NCBI GenBank assembly: GCA_050180745.1
Contig: JBFXDW010000051.1
Location: 1 to 13,944 of the forward strand
From: JBFXDW01 sp050180745
Lineage (GTDB): Bacteria > Pseudomonadota > Alphaproteobacteria > UBA9219
Length of the DNA: 13,944 nt
Direction: 5' to 3'
Shown: in pieces, positions 12,638 through 13,944 of the stretch
How positions within the stretch are numbered: position 1 is the first letter of the stretch
Layout: every line of letters begins with the position of its first letter
Position numbers and translations under genes: made by a program
Notes under the pieces: model-generated
What the model saw: the letters and a program-made list of their open reading frames with translations, nothing else
The model's database searches: none
Told to the model about the DNA's origin: nothing

Positions 12638-13944
12638 AACAAACGCTTGAAACATCAAAATATCCCACAACCAATAGGCACGATTATAACGGCCCGAAAG
12701 ATGCTCTGCCCAAACAGCGCGCACCATGGCAGCATTAAAAAAACCGTCCTCCCGAAGACGTTTTTCGGACAATAAATCTTCAGCCCAGTCTCTTAAGCTC
12801 CCACGCAACCAACGATCAAGAGGGACACCAAATCCGACCTTAGGACGCTCAATAAGATTGCAAGGAACATGCTTATAAAGCACCGCACGCAAAGGAGCCT
12901 TACTCTTTCCCCCATGACGCAAAACAGATAACGGTAAGCGCCATGTAAACTCAATCAGCCTATGGTCTAACATCGGCACACGCGATTCAAGAGCAACCCC
13001 CATCCCAGCCCGATCAAGCTTGACCAAAATATCGTCCGGTAAATAGCTTTGCTGATCAAGGAGCATCATGCGCTGAACAAAATTCGGCATCAACGGCACA
13101 GCATCTAATCCAGTCAACATTGTTGGCGGTTCTTTTCCGCCAAGAACCAATTTTTCAGGATTTCTCCAATGTGAGACAAGCCGTCGATAAAGCTCGTTTC
13201 CAGAAGGGCTGTCGATAATGTCCGCAACTTTATGGATTTTATCGCCTGCATTTTCACGACACAAAAAGCGGGGAACAGCGCTATTCCACAAATCAGGGGA
13301 CACACTTTGAAACGCCTTGGCCGCCATATGGCGCGCTCCTTCCGGAAACATTTCCAGCTTTTGCCACAAGCCATCGCCAAGCTGGTAGCGCCGATAGCCC
13401 GAGAACAACTCATCCCCCGCATCCCCCGACAAAGACACCGTAACTTTGCTGCGCGCCAATTGTGAGACAAGATAGGTTGGGATTTGCGAAGAATCTGAAA
13501 AAGGCTCGCTATAAATCTGCGGCAGTTTGGGAACAACGTCTCGCGCCTGTTGCTCGGTAACAATCATCTCCTGATGATCTGTCCCCAGATGAGTGGCAAC
13601 AGCACGCGCATAGGGTGCCTCATTATAAGCCTCTTCTTCAAACCCGATCGAGAACGTTTTAATCGGCTTATCGCTTAAGCTTTGCATCAGCGCTGTTGTT
13701 AGCGAGGAATCCACCCCTCCCGACAAGAAGCATCCCAGAGGCACATCGGCCATCATCTGACCTCTTACCGCATTCAACAAAAGCCGCTCAACCTCTTCCA
13801 TCGCCTCGTCAACAGAACCTCGAAACGGATTTTTAGCACCAGCATCAGCTACGTCCGACAAACACCAATAAGCGGTGATGTCTGGCTCTTTTTTATTCTC
13901 ATGCAAAATTGCCACATGCCCTGGCCGTAATTTATGAATGCCTT
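12608..13944 (-). CDS. asnB: Asparagine synthase (glutamine-hydrolysing), AsnB family, 5' part outside window
   Basis: The frame is open through the right edge. Codons before the first candidate GTG (13915) read GIHKLRPGH, the usual AsnB junction between the glutaminase and synthetase domains, so about 200 N-terminal residues are missing. The visible synthetase domain makes Asn from Asp, ATP and glutamine-derived ammonia. It has the PPi-loop SGGVDSS (13703-13723), FSIGFEEEAYNEAPYARAVA, SLSGDAGDELFSGYRRY, and DQQSYLPDDILVKLDRAGMG followed by VALESRVPMLDHRLIEF. This subtype is common in polysaccharide biosynthesis loci, where it may amidate a sugar acid rather than supply asparagine. The family domain ends at about WLWDILMFQAF. 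The last ten residues (VGGRGSFPKC) are encoded by the G-rich repeat. Confidence 0.93.
   Translation of the reverse strand, partial: GIHKLRPGHVAILHENKKEPDITAYWCLSDVADAGAKNPFRGSVDEAMEEVERLLLNAVRGQMMADVPLGCFLSGGVDSSLTTALMQSLSDKPIKTFSIGFEEEAYNEAPYARAVATHLGTDHQEMIVTEQQARDVVPKLPQIYSEPFSDSSQIPTYLVSQLARSKVTVSLSGDAGDELFSGYRRYQLGDGLWQKLEMFPEGARHMAAKAFQSVSPDLWNSAVPRFLCRENAGDKIHKVADIIDSPSGNELYRRLVSHWRNPEKLVLGGKEPPTMLTGLDAVPLMPNFVQRMMLLDQQSYLPDDILVKLDRAGMGVALESRVPMLDHRLIEFTWRLPLSVLRHGGKSKAPLRAVLYKHVPCNLIERPKVGFGVPLDRWLRGSLRDWAEDLLSEKRLREDGFFNAAMVRAVWAEHLSGRYNRAYWLWDILMFQAFVGGRGSFPKC

Noticed and set aside
1..13944. CRISPR arrays, tRNA or rRNA genes, transposases, att sites
   Set aside because: No regularly spaced repeats, cloverleaf-like segments, ribosomal RNA signatures or recombinase motifs were seen on either strand.

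Overview
The window looks like a chromosomal stretch of a Gram-negative proteobacterium, most likely an alphaproteobacterium. This rests on the style of the proteins (an AsnB of the type found in polysaccharide loci, a small stand-alone FlgC-like rod protein, a secreted SNase-like protein), on moderate GC content, and on ordinary AGGAG/AGGGGAG ribosome binding sites. The species cannot be named from this sequence.

The centre (about 1.95-9.56 kb, all minus strand) is part of a type IVB (Dot/Icm, IncI-conjugation-like) secretion system. In transcription order it holds a possible 40-residue membrane peptide, icmB/dotO (VirB4-like ATPase), a 323-bp gap, icmP/dotM (membrane coupling-complex protein), an unrecognised 173-residue single-pass membrane protein, and icmO/dotL (VirD4-like coupling ATPase with a long low-complexity tail). 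These are the energy and substrate-recruitment parts of the machine. The core-channel genes (dotC, dotD, dotG, dotH), icmT, icmS, icmW and icmQ are not in the window. The gap between icmB and icmP carries a 20-bp perfect palindrome next to a possible icmP promoter, and a 146-bp imperfect palindromic repeat element.

Left flank (1-1.93 kb): scraps of possible coding sequence at the edge, a class I FbaB/DhnA-type fructose-bisphosphate aldolase on the minus strand, and, divergent from it, a prepilin-like secreted or membrane protein with six cysteines and a good sigma70-like promoter. The prepilin-like gene runs convergently into the end of icmO.

Right flank (9.6-13.94 kb): a 79-residue unknown protein with a clear rho-independent terminator; divergent from it, a short FlgC-like flagellar rod protein; then a membrane protein with a degenerate staphylococcal-nuclease-like periplasmic domain, one transmembrane helix and a coiled-coil-rich cytoplasmic tail; and, convergent with that, an asparagine synthase (AsnB) whose N-terminal part lies beyond the window. 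Two intergenic sites (about 9.63-9.71 and 12.56-12.64 kb) carry related G-rich GGGATCAGGG/GGGGTCGGGG repeat sequence. At the second site the repeat supplies the stop codon of one gene and the last residues of AsnB.

The parts most likely to be new are the unassigned 173-residue protein inserted between icmP and icmO, the small membrane ORF overlapping the icmB start, the prepilin-like neighbour, and the palindromic DNA in the icmB-icmP gap.
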